In this document: piece after piece, positions 1 through 7,942 of the stretch
How the letters are laid out: each line of letters starts with the position of its first letter
Position numbering within the stretch: the first letter of the stretch is position 1
Source of the DNA: Candidatus Iainarchaeum sp.
Lineage (GTDB): Archaea; Iainarchaeota; Iainarchaeia; Iainarchaeales; UBA10219
Direction: 5' to 3'
DNA: 64,000 nucleotides
Assembly: GCA_018304425.1 (NCBI GenBank)
Contig: JAGVWE010000002.1
Coordinates: 434,001 to 498,000 of the forward strand
Notes under the pieces: model-generated
The model's input: the letters and a program-made list of their open reading frames with translations, nothing else
Databases searched by the model: none
Told to the model about the DNA's origin: nothing
Program-made: the position numbers and the translations under genes

Positions 1-455
1 CCAATCCGCTTCAGCATCTTGCCCAGGCCCAAGATGCGTTTCCTTGCATCCAATTCCCGTTCAAAGTAGAGCCTGAAAATGACTCCCGGGTCAATGACCA
101 CGCGTTTGGCGTCGATTCGCGCTACGGTGTCCTCGATGGCGTCGCGCAGCTTGTCAAAATCGTACAATTCGATGGTGTTCACTTCGATCTTGTGGTCCTG
201 GATGAGTTTCCGGAAGTCCCAGCCAAAGACCGAGCCCGTGTTCAGGATTTCTTCCTTGGTCTCCTCCAATGAGATGTATACGCCTGGCTCATTGAAATCA
301 ACTACCCCGTTGTGGAGGAATTGGAGGCAAAAGATGGTCTTCCCGCTGCCTGGATCGCCGCTTAACACGATGAGGCTCCCCTTCGGGATGCCGCCATTGC
401 AGAGCGCGTCAAATCCCGGAATGCCTGTTTGCGTCCGCTCGACCTCGACTTTCAT
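1..455 (-). CDS. KaiC/RAD55-like RecA-superfamily ATPase (N-terminal part only)
   Basis: The gene reads leftward and leaves the window, so only the first 151 codons are visible. It is a P-loop ATPase of the KaiC/RAD55 type: Walker A GDPGSGKT at residues 33-40, LEET near 63-66 where KaiC places its acidic catalytic residues, and a Walker B strand RVVIDP near 118-123. The typical KaiC opening TGIPGFDALCNGGIPKGS follows directly after the chosen ATG, which supports the start. The start lies about 30 nt from a TATA element shared with the divergent sugar transferase gene. Such single-domain archaeal KaiC-like proteins are usually regulators or motor accessories (FlaH is one), but the target here is unknown. 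A second member of the family lies at 31970-32764. Family call is firm; role is not. Confidence 0.85.
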   Translation of the reverse strand, partial: MKVEVERTQTGIPGFDALCNGGIPKGSLIVLSGDPGSGKTIFCLQFLHNGVVDFNEPGVYISLEETKEEILNTGSVFGWDFRKLIQDHKIEVNTIELYDFDKLRDAIEDTVARIDAKRVVIDPGVIFRLYFERELDARKRILGLGKMLKRI

Positions 456-482
456 GGAAACACATGAAACATTATTGTTTCC

Positions 483-492
483 CTATATAAAG
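483..492. promoter_or_regulatory. Shared divergent TATA box
   Basis: The palindromic core TATATA (484-489) is centred about 31 nt from the start codons of both the leftward KaiC-like gene and the rightward sugar transferase. This spacing fits archaeal TBP sites driving leaderless or nearly leaderless transcripts both ways. Inferred from spacing only. Confidence 0.6.
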
Positions 493-516
493 GTTTCTGG
501 TAACCATTTGCTTGAA

Positions 517-1149
517 ATGCGGGCTGCCGGTTATTTCGAGGTAAAACGGTTAATGGACTTCCTTTTTTCCGCGTGTAGCCTCGTGGTTTTGCTCCCCTTG
601 TTCGCCTTGATTGCCGTGGTCTTGTTCTTGGACAGCCCGGGCCCGGTCTTTTACCGCCAGGAACGCGTGACCCAGAAGGGCAAGCCCTTCCAGATATGGA
701 AGTTCCGCTCCATGGTGCCTGGCGCGCGCGACCTCCAGTTCAGCCGAGGCATCCAGGCAGAAGCCCTAGTGACCCGCTTTGGGCGCTTGCTGCGCCGCAC
801 CCACTTCGACGAGTTCCCGCAACTCATCAATGTCCTGCTCGGGGATATGAGCCTGGTCGGACCGAGGCCGCTCATGACCAAATGGGTTGGGGAACGCGCG
901 CAGGCCAACCCCATGGCCTTGCAGCGGTTCAAGGTCAAGGCAGGCATGGCAGGCCTTGAACGGCTCTTCTTCCTGCTTCAAGACGATGCCCCCGCCCTGG
1001 CCCGCTTTTTCCCGGGCCTGGCGTCCTTCATTGGTTCCACTGACCTGGGCTACCTTGACAGCTATTACGTGAACCACGTTTCACCTGCATTGGACCTCAA
1101 AATCTTTGCCCTCACCTTTTACATGTCTTTGAAGCGCTTTTTCGGTTAA
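517..1149 (+). CDS. Bacterial-type sugar transferase (WcaJ/PglC-like phosphoglycosyl transferase)
   Basis: A 210-residue monotopic phosphoglycosyl transferase, the enzyme class that starts glycan assembly by moving a sugar phosphate from a nucleotide sugar to a polyprenyl phosphate. One hydrophobic segment (about residues 13-35) is followed by the family blocks [18 protein letters not shown], the catalytic acidic pair in [11 protein letters not shown], and [10 protein letters not shown]. Length matches the catalytic core alone, without the N-terminal sensor or membrane region of WcaJ/WbaP. The frame is open far upstream, but that part is the antisense of the KaiC-like gene; the ATG at 517 sits about 30 nt from a TATA box and just before the membrane helix. 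An ATG at 553 would be too late for part of the helix. It likely initiates the glycan built by the glycosyltransferases that follow. Confidence 0.88.
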   Translation: MRAAGYFEVKRLMDFLFSACSLVVLLPLFALIAVVLFLDSPGPVFYRQERVTQKGKPFQIWKFRSMVPGARDLQFSRGIQAEALVTRFGRLLRRTHFDEFPQLINVLLGDMSLVGPRPLMTKWVGERAQANPMALQRFKVKAGMAGLERLFFLLQDDAPALARFFPGLASFIGSTDLGYLDSYYVNHVSPALDLKIFALTFYMSLKRFFG

Positions 1150-1184
1150 CCCCTTGAAGGGAGTTGGGGCAGGGAGAGGCCAGC

Positions 1185-1865
1185 CTATTTTCTTGCGGTG
1201 ACCAGGTAATTGACGCAGAAGGACTGTTGCCTGGGTTGGTCCAGCAGCAACCCGAGGACATTCGGCAACACGTAGAACGGGGCCTTGAAAAGATGCCAAA
1301 GCGTTTGGGAGAGGAAGCCAGGCCGCGGAATCCATTTGACGTAGATGTTGAACCACTGGATGAGCGAGGCAAGGGTTCCCACCTGGTTTTCGATGCGCAT
1401 GGTTCCATAGTCTTTGAAGAGTTCCCTGAAACCGTCCGGCGTGAACCGCCAGTTGTCCTCTGGTTCATTGTGAATGCGCCAGTTGCCGTGGGTGGTAAGG
1501 AAAACCATGCCACCTTTTTTCAGCACCCGGTGCATTTCCTTGACCACTTCAAACGGTTGCCGGACATGTTCGAGGACCTGCGTGCAAAGGATCACATCCA
1601 TGGATTGGTCCTTGAGGGGCAGTTGTTCCCCATAACCAAGCACGTCAATGCCGGTTGACTTCACGATGTCCAACCGCACCATTTGCCCGGCTTTCCCCTG
1701 GAATAGGTGCAAGTATTCCGGGTTCTGCGAGCCCAGGTCCAGCAAGGTTAGGCCGTGCCTGAACCTGAGTTCGCGTTCCACCGCCCGCCCAAGGCTTTTT
1801 CTGAGCCCGTTCAGTATGAGGAATTCGTACCGGAACAGGTGGCAGGGCTTTTGCTTGGGCGTCAT
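1185..1865 (-). CDS. Class I SAM-dependent methyltransferase (Methyltransf_11-like)
   Basis: A 226-residue protein with a Rossmann-type methyltransferase core. The motif I strand is LLDLGSQNP (residues 41-49), where the usual GxGxG loop is degenerate, followed by an acidic strand end in VRLDIV near 66 and the block VILCTQVLEHVRQPF typical of Methyltransf_11. Position in a glycan locus suggests methylation of a sugar or lipid-linked intermediate, but the acceptor cannot be read from sequence. Its start overlaps the stop of the upstream GT4 gene (ATGA), so the two are translationally coupled. The C-terminal third has hydrophobic stretches (IQWFNIYVKW, FYVLPNVLGLLL) that could touch the membrane. 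Confidence 0.8.
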   Translation of the reverse strand: MTPKQKPCHLFRYEFLILNGLRKSLGRAVERELRFRHGLTLLDLGSQNPEYLHLFQGKAGQMVRLDIVKSTGIDVLGYGEQLPLKDQSMDVILCTQVLEHVRQPFEVVKEMHRVLKKGGMVFLTTHGNWRIHNEPEDNWRFTPDGFRELFKDYGTMRIENQVGTLASLIQWFNIYVKWIPRPGFLSQTLWHLFKAPFYVLPNVLGLLLDQPRQQSFCVNYLVTARK

Positions 1866-2950
1866 CGGCCCAGCACCTCCTCATAGACGTTCTCGATTGC
1901 TATTGTGGTTTTTTGGATGTCCAACCGTTTTTCGGCCGCCTTGCGCGCGTTTTTCCCGATGGCGCGTCGTAAGTCTTCGTTCGCCAGCAATTCTTCGAGG
2001 GTTTCCGCCAGTTTTTCCGCGTTCTTGGGTGGAACCAGTCGGCCCACCTTTTCCGAGTCAATGATCTCCGGGTTTCCACCAACAGTCGTTGCCACCGCCG
2101 GCTTGCCCATGGCAAAGGCCTCCAGTAGGACGTTGCTGAAGGCATCCCGGTAGGTGGAACTCAGGACAATGAGGTCGCTGGCGGCGTAGACTTTTTCCGG
2201 GCGCTTGACCTGGCCCGTGAAAACAGTCTTTGCCGCAATGCCAAGCCGTGCCGCCAGCCGCTTGAGGTTCCCGGCTTCGGAGCCGATTCCCACCACCATA
2301 AACCGTGCCCGTGGGAACTTTTTGGAGACGAGGGCACAGGCCTGCAAGAAGTAATCAAAGCCCTTGAGGCCGGCAAGCCGTCCCAGGCTGGTAATCACCT
2401 GGTCTTTGGCGTGCAGGCCATGCCGTTCCCTGAAGTCGGTTCCAGGCAGTTGAGGGTCAAAGGCCGAAACAGCGGTGCCAAAGTGGATGACCCTGAACCG
2501 GTTCCTGGGGACCGGGTACTTGAAGTAGTGCCGTTTCACGGCTTCCGATACGCAGATTAGCCGGTCTGCCAGCCAGGCCACGGGCACGTGTTTTTTCTTG
2601 AGCGGGTTTTCCCCCATCAACTGGCACACGCATTTCACGCCGCAGGCCTTGGCGGCCAGTACTGCCTCGGTGTTGGAGGCCAGTTCGTCGAAGGGGTGCA
2701 CGATGTCGGGCCTCGTTTTCCGGATGGCTTTCAGGATTTGGAGGAAGTTCTTCCACCCGTTCCGGGTTGGCCGGAATCTCAGCACCCTGGTGCCTTCCCG
2801 TTTGAGTTCGTTGGTCAAGTGGTTTTCAAAGCCCGTCAAGATGACGGCTTCCCATTTCCGTCTGTCAAGCGCTTTCACCAAATGGTATAAGCATACAATG
2901 CCCCCGCCCATTTCATGGCAGTAATCCACAAACAAAATTCTGGTGCGCAT
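1862..2950 (-). CDS. GT4-family glycosyltransferase
   Basis: A 362-residue GT-B fold enzyme: an N-terminal strand-loop MRTRILFVDYCHEMGGG for acceptor binding and a C-terminal donor domain with SLGRLAGLKGFDYFL and the late motif RDAFSNVLLEAFAMGKP, in which Asp replaces the first Glu of the usual EX7E pair. It ends in a GNPEIID segment typical of GT4. The frame stays open to 3166, but that stretch covers the divergent GT2 gene; the ATG at 2950 is about 28 nt from a TTTAAA box and starts exactly at the first Rossmann strand, so I take it as the start. An ATG at 2971 would lie almost on the box. It probably transfers a sugar from a nucleotide donor in the cytoplasm; the specificity is unknown. 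Confidence 0.85.
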   Translation of the reverse strand: MRTRILFVDYCHEMGGGIVCLYHLVKALDRRKWEAVILTGFENHLTNELKREGTRVLRFRPTRNGWKNFLQILKAIRKTRPDIVHPFDELASNTEAVLAAKACGVKCVCQLMGENPLKKKHVPVAWLADRLICVSEAVKRHYFKYPVPRNRFRVIHFGTAVSAFDPQLPGTDFRERHGLHAKDQVITSLGRLAGLKGFDYFLQACALVSKKFPRARFMVVGIGSEAGNLKRLAARLGIAAKTVFTGQVKRPEKVYAASDLIVLSSTYRDAFSNVLLEAFAMGKPAVATTVGGNPEIIDSEKVGRLVPPKNAEKLAETLEELLANEDLRRAIGKNARKAAEKRLDIQKTTIAIENVYEEVLGR

Positions 2951-2975
2951 TGCCACATGCTTGTTGTCCATACCC

Positions 2976-2981
2976 TTTAAA
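2976..2981. promoter_or_regulatory. Shared divergent TATA box
   Basis: The palindrome TTTAAA is centred 26 nt before the rightward GT2 start (3005) and 28 nt before the leftward GT4 start (2950). Both genes would be leaderless from one TBP site. Inferred from spacing. Confidence 0.6.
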
Positions 2982-3004
2982 TCTTTGTCCAAACCAATTC
3001 TGGT

Positions 3005-3913
3005 ATGGCCTCCAAGCCGTTTGCGTCCGTCATCGTGCCCACGTACAACCGGAAAGAATGCCTTGCCCGTTGCCTCCAAGGCCTGGCCCGCCAGTCGTTC
3101 ACAGATTTTGAAGTCATCGTGGTCGACGATGCGAGCACGGATGGAACGCCTGAGTCGCTGGGGCACCCCAATTACCGGGTGGTGCGGCTTGAAAGAAACC
3201 GGGGAGCGCCAGGTGCCAGGAATGCCGGAGTGAAAGCCGCACGGGGTGTGGTGGTTGCTTTCATTGACGACGATTGTGTCCCGGAGGCGGACTGGCTGGA
3301 AAAGCTGCTGCTGCCGTACCAGGACCAGGCAATCAGTGGGGTGGGCGGCAGAGTCAGGGTGTTGCCGGACAACTACATCTCCTTTGAAAACGGTTGCGTC
3401 GACCGGTTTGGAACGGTTTTAACGGTTCGGCCAATCGGCCGCTGTGCGCCCGGGTTCTACCCCTATTTTGTTACCTGCAATGCTTCCTTTCGGCGCGTGG
3501 CCCTTGAAGCCATTGGCTTATTCGACGAAGACTTCTTCTACTACGAGGAGCCCGATGTCTGCGTGCGATTGCTGAGAGCAGGCCATGCATTGGTCTTTGA
3601 AAACAAGGCATTGGTCTACCATCACGTCATCCCGGGAGGAAAATACCAGCAAGACAAATTTTATTGGATGGCGCGTGGCCGGCGCCGTTTTGCGCTCAAA
3701 AACTTTTCAAATGAACTAAGTGTGCTGGGCCTGGTTTTCTTTGAGGCCATCAACCTTGCCCGCAACGGGCGCCGGTTTGCATCCGGCTTGATTGGGTCAA
3801 GGAAACCCATTTCCCCGGCAAGAGTACTTTCCACCTTGAAAGGTGCCGTTGCCGGCTATGCCAGCGGCCTCGCCTTTTTGTCTACCCACCATCTGCCGCT
3901 CAGGTTTTTTTGA
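3005..3913 (+). CDS. GT2-family glycosyltransferase, first of three tandem paralogs
   Basis: A 302-residue inverting GT-A enzyme. It opens with ASVIVPTYNR, carries the nucleotide-binding Asp pair in VVDDASTDGT, the metal-binding DxD-like AFIDDDC near residue 90, and an acidic catalytic segment YYEEPDVCVRL. The C-terminal 80 residues form an amphipathic tail (LVFFEAINLARN, AGYASGLAFL) shared with the next two genes, probably membrane-associated. Of the three paralogs this one alone keeps both Asp residues after the third strand; the others have VNN and VNG. Its stop overlaps the next start (TGATG). Rhamnosyl- or mannosyltransferase-like donors are possible but not provable here. Confidence 0.85.
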   Translation: MASKPFASVIVPTYNRKECLARCLQGLARQSFTDFEVIVVDDASTDGTPESLGHPNYRVVRLERNRGAPGARNAGVKAARGVVVAFIDDDCVPEADWLEKLLLPYQDQAISGVGGRVRVLPDNYISFENGCVDRFGTVLTVRPIGRCAPGFYPYFVTCNASFRRVALEAIGLFDEDFFYYEEPDVCVRLLRAGHALVFENKALVYHHVIPGGKYQQDKFYWMARGRRRFALKNFSNELSVLGLVFFEAINLARNGRRFASGLIGSRKPISPARVLSTLKGAVAGYASGLAFLSTHHLPLRFF

Positions 3914-4809
3914 TGTCTAAAAAATCAACCGCGTCAGTCATTGTCATTACCTTTAACCGCCTTTCCCTCCTGCAGGCCTGCCTCGCTTCCCTTCGCCAGC
4001 AAACGGTCAAGGGCTTTGAAACGGTTGTGGTAAATAACGGTTGCACGGATGGAACTCCCAAGTGGCTTTCGTCTCGCCAGGGTCTTTCTGTCGTGAATCT
4101 GCCCCTGAATGCGGGCGTGGCCGCGGCCCGCAATGCCGGGGTGCAGGCTGCGAGGGGAGCTGTTTTGGTCTTCGTGGACGACGACTGCACGATGCCGATG
4201 GACTGGCTTGAAACGCTGTTGGCTGGTTATGCTTCGGAGGAAGTGAGTGGGGTGGGTGGCACGGTCCTCACCATTCCCGGGCAGCCTTCCTGGTTTGAGG
4301 GCGGGGGCGTCAACCGGTTTGGTTCGGTTGCCTTGGTTCACGCGGGAACGCCCTGCTTTTTCCCCTACCTGCCGGGTTGCAACATGTCCTTCCGCCGAGC
4401 TGCCTTGGAAGCCGTTGGCGGGTTTGATCCCAGTTTTTTTTACGGCTATGACGAGAGCGATGCCTGTATCCGCCTCCTCCAAGCCGGCCACCGGCTGGTG
4501 TTCGAAAGCAGGGCCTGCGTCTACCACCTCCCACCCCTTGAAGGAAAATATTTGCCCAGCAAATTCTATTGGTCTGCGCGGAGCCGCCGCTATTTCATGT
4601 TGAAAAATTTTTCGGAACGCCTTTCCTGGCCTGAAATCGGTTGCTTTGAAGCAGGCAATGCCTTGTGGAACCTCTACCGTTTCCTGGCTGGTTGCCTGGG
4701 GGTTCGCGGCCGCGTGCCCTTCCTGGAACTCCTTCCATCCCTTAAAGGGGCCATCGCAGGTTATTTGGCGGGGTTGAACCGTGTTTCCACGCATCCGAGG
4801 TTTTTCTGA
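3913..4809 (+). CDS. GT2-family glycosyltransferase, second tandem paralog
   Basis: A 298-residue GT-A enzyme closely similar to its neighbours: ASVIVITFNR, VVNNGCTDGT (the first nucleotide-binding Asp is replaced by Asn), VFVDDDC, FFPYLPGCNMSFRR, GYDESDACIRL. A TTG one codon earlier could also start it, but the ATG overlapping the previous stop is the better choice. The C-terminal tail contains a segment whose DNA is identical over 46 nt to the third paralog. The three genes form a coupled operon driven from the divergent TATA box before the first one. Confidence 0.85.
   Translation: MSKKSTASVIVITFNRLSLLQACLASLRQQTVKGFETVVVNNGCTDGTPKWLSSRQGLSVVNLPLNAGVAAARNAGVQAARGAVLVFVDDDCTMPMDWLETLLAGYASEEVSGVGGTVLTIPGQPSWFEGGGVNRFGSVALVHAGTPCFFPYLPGCNMSFRRAALEAVGGFDPSFFYGYDESDACIRLLQAGHRLVFESRACVYHLPPLEGKYLPSKFYWSARSRRYFMLKNFSERLSWPEIGCFEAGNALWNLYRFLAGCLGVRGRVPFLELLPSLKGAIAGYLAGLNRVSTHPRFF
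4667..4712 (+). repeat. 46-nt exact repeat, copy 1 (pairs with 5563-5608)
   Basis: These 46 nt in the second GT2 gene are identical to 5563-5608 in the third. They encode the same frame, NLYRFLAGCLGVRGR-like, in the C-terminal tail. Flanking sequence is clearly diverged. Confidence 0.9.
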
Positions 4810-5699
4810 TGCCGAAACCCCTGGCTTCTGTTGTCGTCGTCACCTTCAACCGCCTGGCCCTGCTTCAGGGCTGCCTGGCGGCCTTGCGCCGGCAAACCTG
4901 CCCTGACTTCGAGATAATCGTCGTCAATGGCGCCAGCGTGGATGGCACGAAAGACTTTCTCGCCAAACAATCCGAAATTCAAGTCATTAACCAGTTGGAA
5001 AACCGGGGCCTCTCCGAGTCCCGCAATGCCGGCATCCAAGCGGCGAAGGGCGAGATCGTGGTCTTCGTTGACGATGATTGCGTCATGGACGAAGGCTGGC
5101 TGGGGAAACTCCTGGCGCCTTACGCGGATCCAGGGGTTGCAGGCGTTGGAGGCAAAGTCATTGGCTTGCCAAGCCGCCGGGTGTTCTTCGATCACGGGGG
5201 CGTGGACTGCTTTGGCATCGTGCAAACCCTTCACGCCAAGTCAAGCGCTGGCTTCCATCCCTACTTGGCGGGTTGCAACATGTCCTTTCGTCGGAGTGTC
5301 CTTGACGTGGTCGGCTTCTTTGACGAAGCCTTTTTCTTGGGCTACGACGAAACCGACCTCTGCATCCGCATCCAGCACGCCGGTTACCGGCTGGTTTTCA
5401 ATGACGATGCGGCCATCTGCCACCACATCCATGTCGAGGGAAAACACGATTCCCACCGCTTCTATTGGAAGGCGCGCAGCCGCCGCCTCCTCATGTTCAA
5501 GAATTTCTGGGACGAAATCGGTTGGCGGAGGCTATTGATTTTTGAGGTGGTTAACCTTTGGCGGAACCTCTACCGTTTCCTGGCTGGTTGCCTGGGGGTT
5601 CGCGGCCGAAAGCCCGTGTCATGGGCCGAACTCTGGGCCACGTTGAGGGGCGCGTGGAGCGGGTATGGAGCCGGGCTCCGGCTGCTGCTGGTCCCTTAG
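4809..5699 (+). CDS. GT2-family glycosyltransferase, third tandem paralog
   Basis: A 296-residue GT-A enzyme: ASVVVVTFNR, VVNGASVDGT (first nucleotide-binding Asp replaced by Asn), VFVDDDC, YLAGCNMSFRR, GYDETDLCIRI. Its ATG overlaps the preceding stop by one base (CTGATG), giving a tightly coupled trio. The differences in the nucleotide-binding strand among the three copies suggest different donors or altered activity, whereas the C-terminal tail is nearly fixed and may bind the membrane or a common partner. Transcription probably continues into the radical SAM gene 29 nt downstream. Confidence 0.85.
   Translation: MPKPLASVVVVTFNRLALLQGCLAALRRQTCPDFEIIVVNGASVDGTKDFLAKQSEIQVINQLENRGLSESRNAGIQAAKGEIVVFVDDDCVMDEGWLGKLLAPYADPGVAGVGGKVIGLPSRRVFFDHGGVDCFGIVQTLHAKSSAGFHPYLAGCNMSFRRSVLDVVGFFDEAFFLGYDETDLCIRIQHAGYRLVFNDDAAICHHIHVEGKHDSHRFYWKARSRRLLMFKNFWDEIGWRRLLIFEVVNLWRNLYRFLAGCLGVRGRKPVSWAELWATLRGAWSGYGAGLRLLLVP
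5563..5608 (+). repeat. 46-nt exact repeat, copy 2 (pairs with 4667-4712)
   Basis: Identical over 46 nt to the second GT2 gene while the surrounding coding DNA differs, the mark of recent recombination or gene conversion between the tandem copies. Confidence 0.9.
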
Positions 5700-5728
5700 A
5701 GGCACAAAATCCAGGCAAAAGCCTTTTA

Positions 5729-6790
5729 ATGGCAAGCCGCTTCCTTATCCTGGGTGGGAGCACGGCCGGCATCGTGGAATTGAAAAAGGTTCTCAGGCGA
5801 ACCCTTAAAGAGGTATGGCTCAACGTCCAATCCGGGGAGCCTGGCAAGGCCGTTCACGCGCTCAAAACCTTGTTTGGCAACCTCTTCTTTGATTACCCCT
5901 GGAGCGTGCAACTCGAGCCCTGCAACCTGTGCAACCTTCACTGCGATTTTTGTTCCGCACCGCCCTGGGAACTCGAGCGGCAGAAGCGCATGCTTTCCCT
6001 CGAGAATGCCCAAAAAATCGTTGACGACGTGAGCCGGTACACGCATTACCTGTGGTTCTGGCTGGCGGGGGAGCCCTTCCTCAACCCCCAGGCGGGAAAA
6101 ATCATCCGGCACGCAACAAGCAGGGGCATGCACGTCATTGTCAGCTCCAACTGCATGCTCTTGACTGAGAAGGTTGCAGAGGAAGTCGTTGACGCAAGGC
6201 TGGATGAACTCATCGTTTCCGCGGACGGGGCATCCAAGCAGTCCTCGGAAGCCATGCGCAAGGGCTCCACCTTCGAAACCGTCGTAAAGAACATCAAGTT
6301 CCTGTCCGACCTGAAGCGGCGGAAAGGCGTTTCCAAGCCGCAGATAATCATGCAGTTGATCGTCTCCAAGAAAAACGAACACGAAATCGAGGCATTCAAG
6401 CAACTGGCCCGGGAAGTGGGAGCCGACCGCTGCGAGTTCAAGTCCTTGGGCCTGCCGACCTGGATTTATGACGAGGGCGTCATCGAGAAACTCAAGCAGG
6501 AATATTTTCCCGTGCAGGGTGGCGTGCGTTATACGCCGGACTTCGAAATCATCCAGCGGAGCTGCGGCTGGGACAAGAAGGCCATTATCATGGTGGATGG
6601 CACGGTTTGCCTGTGCTGTTATGACATCAACGGAAAGTACAACTTTGGCAACGTCTTGGAAACCCCCTTCCTTGACATCTGGCGGTCGGCCCAGCGGCTC
6701 TCCGCCCGCAACCTGATAGGGGAGATGCCCTTGTGCCAGGTGTGCGGGGCCAGCGTGAAAACCTATTTGGGAAAGGCCCAAATCAAATGA
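5729..6790 (+). CDS. Radical SAM/SPASM-domain enzyme
   Basis: A 353-residue radical SAM protein. The [4Fe-4S]-binding CxxxCxxC is CNLHCDFC at residues 68-75, with an extra Cys at 65 (CNLCNLHCDFC). The core includes WFWLAGEPF, the GEP motif after strand 2. A C-terminal SPASM-type region supplies more Cys ligands: SCGWDKKAIIMVDGTVCLCC and MPLCQVCGAS. SPASM enzymes modify peptides, cofactors or sugars; the setting suggests glycan or surface-peptide modification, but the substrate is unknown. The frame is open upstream into the GT2 gene; I chose the ATG at 5729, the first after that gene's stop. A helical N-terminal region of about 55 residues precedes the barrel. Confidence 0.87.
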   Translation: MASRFLILGGSTAGIVELKKVLRRTLKEVWLNVQSGEPGKAVHALKTLFGNLFFDYPWSVQLEPCNLCNLHCDFCSAPPWELERQKRMLSLENAQKIVDDVSRYTHYLWFWLAGEPFLNPQAGKIIRHATSRGMHVIVSSNCMLLTEKVAEEVVDARLDELIVSADGASKQSSEAMRKGSTFETVVKNIKFLSDLKRRKGVSKPQIIMQLIVSKKNEHEIEAFKQLAREVGADRCEFKSLGLPTWIYDEGVIEKLKQEYFPVQGGVRYTPDFEIIQRSCGWDKKAIIMVDGTVCLCCYDINGKYNFGNVLETPFLDIWRSAQRLSARNLIGEMPLCQVCGASVKTYLGKAQIK

Positions 6791-6799
6791 GCCGAGCCG

Positions 6800-7942
6800 T
6801 CAAACGAGTTCCAGGCAGGCTTTCTCCAGTTCCACTGCCAACCGGTCAAACGTGTACCTGGCCGCAATGGCTTTGTTTCGCGTGCCAGCCTGTTCCCTTT
6901 GTTTGGAGTTTGTGAGTAACTCAGTCAATACCGTGGCCAGCCCCTTGACGTCACCGAATGCCACGACCGCGCTGCTTTCCTTGCTCACAAGGCCGTCCAG
7001 CGTGGGAATCCATGCCACGACCACCGGTTTGCCCCGCGCCATGGCCTGCAGCATGGCCTGGCTGGGCCCCTCCCAGGCGGAGGGCAGGCAGAACACGTCA
7101 AAGGAGTCAATCCATTGAATGAGTTCTTTTTTCCCGGCTGCCGTTGAAGTGTCCACGTTTCCGGTGAAAAGGACCCTGGTTCGGATGCCGTGTCGTCGTG
7201 CCATGGTTTCCAGGGTTTCCTTGAACCCCTTTTCTCCTTCGCCGCCAACGAACACCAGCAAGGCAGTGGGCTGGGTTTTCAGCACGCGCGCGAATGCTTC
7301 CAGCAAATGCCTCGCACCCTTGCGCTGGCTCAAGGCGCCGACGAAGCCAATCACCTTCCGGTCTAGGCACTCCGGTCTTCGCTCCTGTGCCGGCATTGCA
7401 AGGAAGGCCTCGTCAATCCCGGTGGAGGCATGCACCAGTTTTCTGGCACCCTGGCTCCTGCACCAGGTTTCCACATTAGCAGCCCGGTAAAGAACGGCTT
7501 CCGCCCGGCAGAAGAGCCTGGGAACGGTCAAGGCGTCCAGAGCTTGCGCGAACCCGTTTCGCAGGAATCCACCCGGGTTGTGTTCCACGGTAGGTCCATA
7601 GGTCAGCACCACGAACTTTTTTCCAAGCCGCTGGCAGGCATCCGCCGCCTGCAGCGAGTAGAGGCTTGCATGCGATTGCACGTGCACCAGGCTTGGATTG
7701 ATTTCCCGGATTTTTTCTTCGAGGCCGGCCAGCCAGGCCAACCGCTTCGACCCAAACCAAGTCGCTTGAAGCCGGTGCACGTGCACCCCATTCAGGGTTT
7801 CCTCCCCTGGTTTTTGCTGGGCGAAGACAAGGGCATGCACTTCATGGCCTTTTTTGGCCAGGCGTTCGGCCATGGCCTTCAAGTATTCTTCGGCCCCGCC
7901 TGCATCTGGGGGATAGCCGGGGCCCACCAGGCACCACTTCAT
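6800..7942 (-). CDS. GT4-family glycosyltransferase with altered EX7E motif
   Basis: A 380-residue GT-B enzyme, last gene of the long leftward operon. N-terminus KWCLVGPGYPPDAGGAEEYL is the typical GT4 acceptor-side strand with its Gly-rich loop; the donor domain has VIGFVGALSQRKGARHLL. The signature that is normally EX7E reads EGPSQAMLQAM, so the second Glu, which contacts the donor ribose in this family, is Gln. This may alter donor binding or reduce activity. Its ATG overlaps the upstream stop. It ends 9 nt from the convergent radical SAM gene. Confidence 0.83.
   Translation of the reverse strand: MKWCLVGPGYPPDAGGAEEYLKAMAERLAKKGHEVHALVFAQQKPGEETLNGVHVHRLQATWFGSKRLAWLAGLEEKIREINPSLVHVQSHASLYSLQAADACQRLGKKFVVLTYGPTVEHNPGGFLRNGFAQALDALTVPRLFCRAEAVLYRAANVETWCRSQGARKLVHASTGIDEAFLAMPAQERRPECLDRKVIGFVGALSQRKGARHLLEAFARVLKTQPTALLVFVGGEGEKGFKETLETMARRHGIRTRVLFTGNVDTSTAAGKKELIQWIDSFDVFCLPSAWEGPSQAMLQAMARGKPVVVAWIPTLDGLVSKESSAVVAFGDVKGLATVLTELLTNSKQREQAGTRNKAIAARYTFDRLAVELEKACLELV

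Noticed and set aside
79..516. N-terminal extension of the sugar transferase back to 79
   Set aside because: This part is antisense to the KaiC-like gene with its Walker A motif, and a TATA box lies between.
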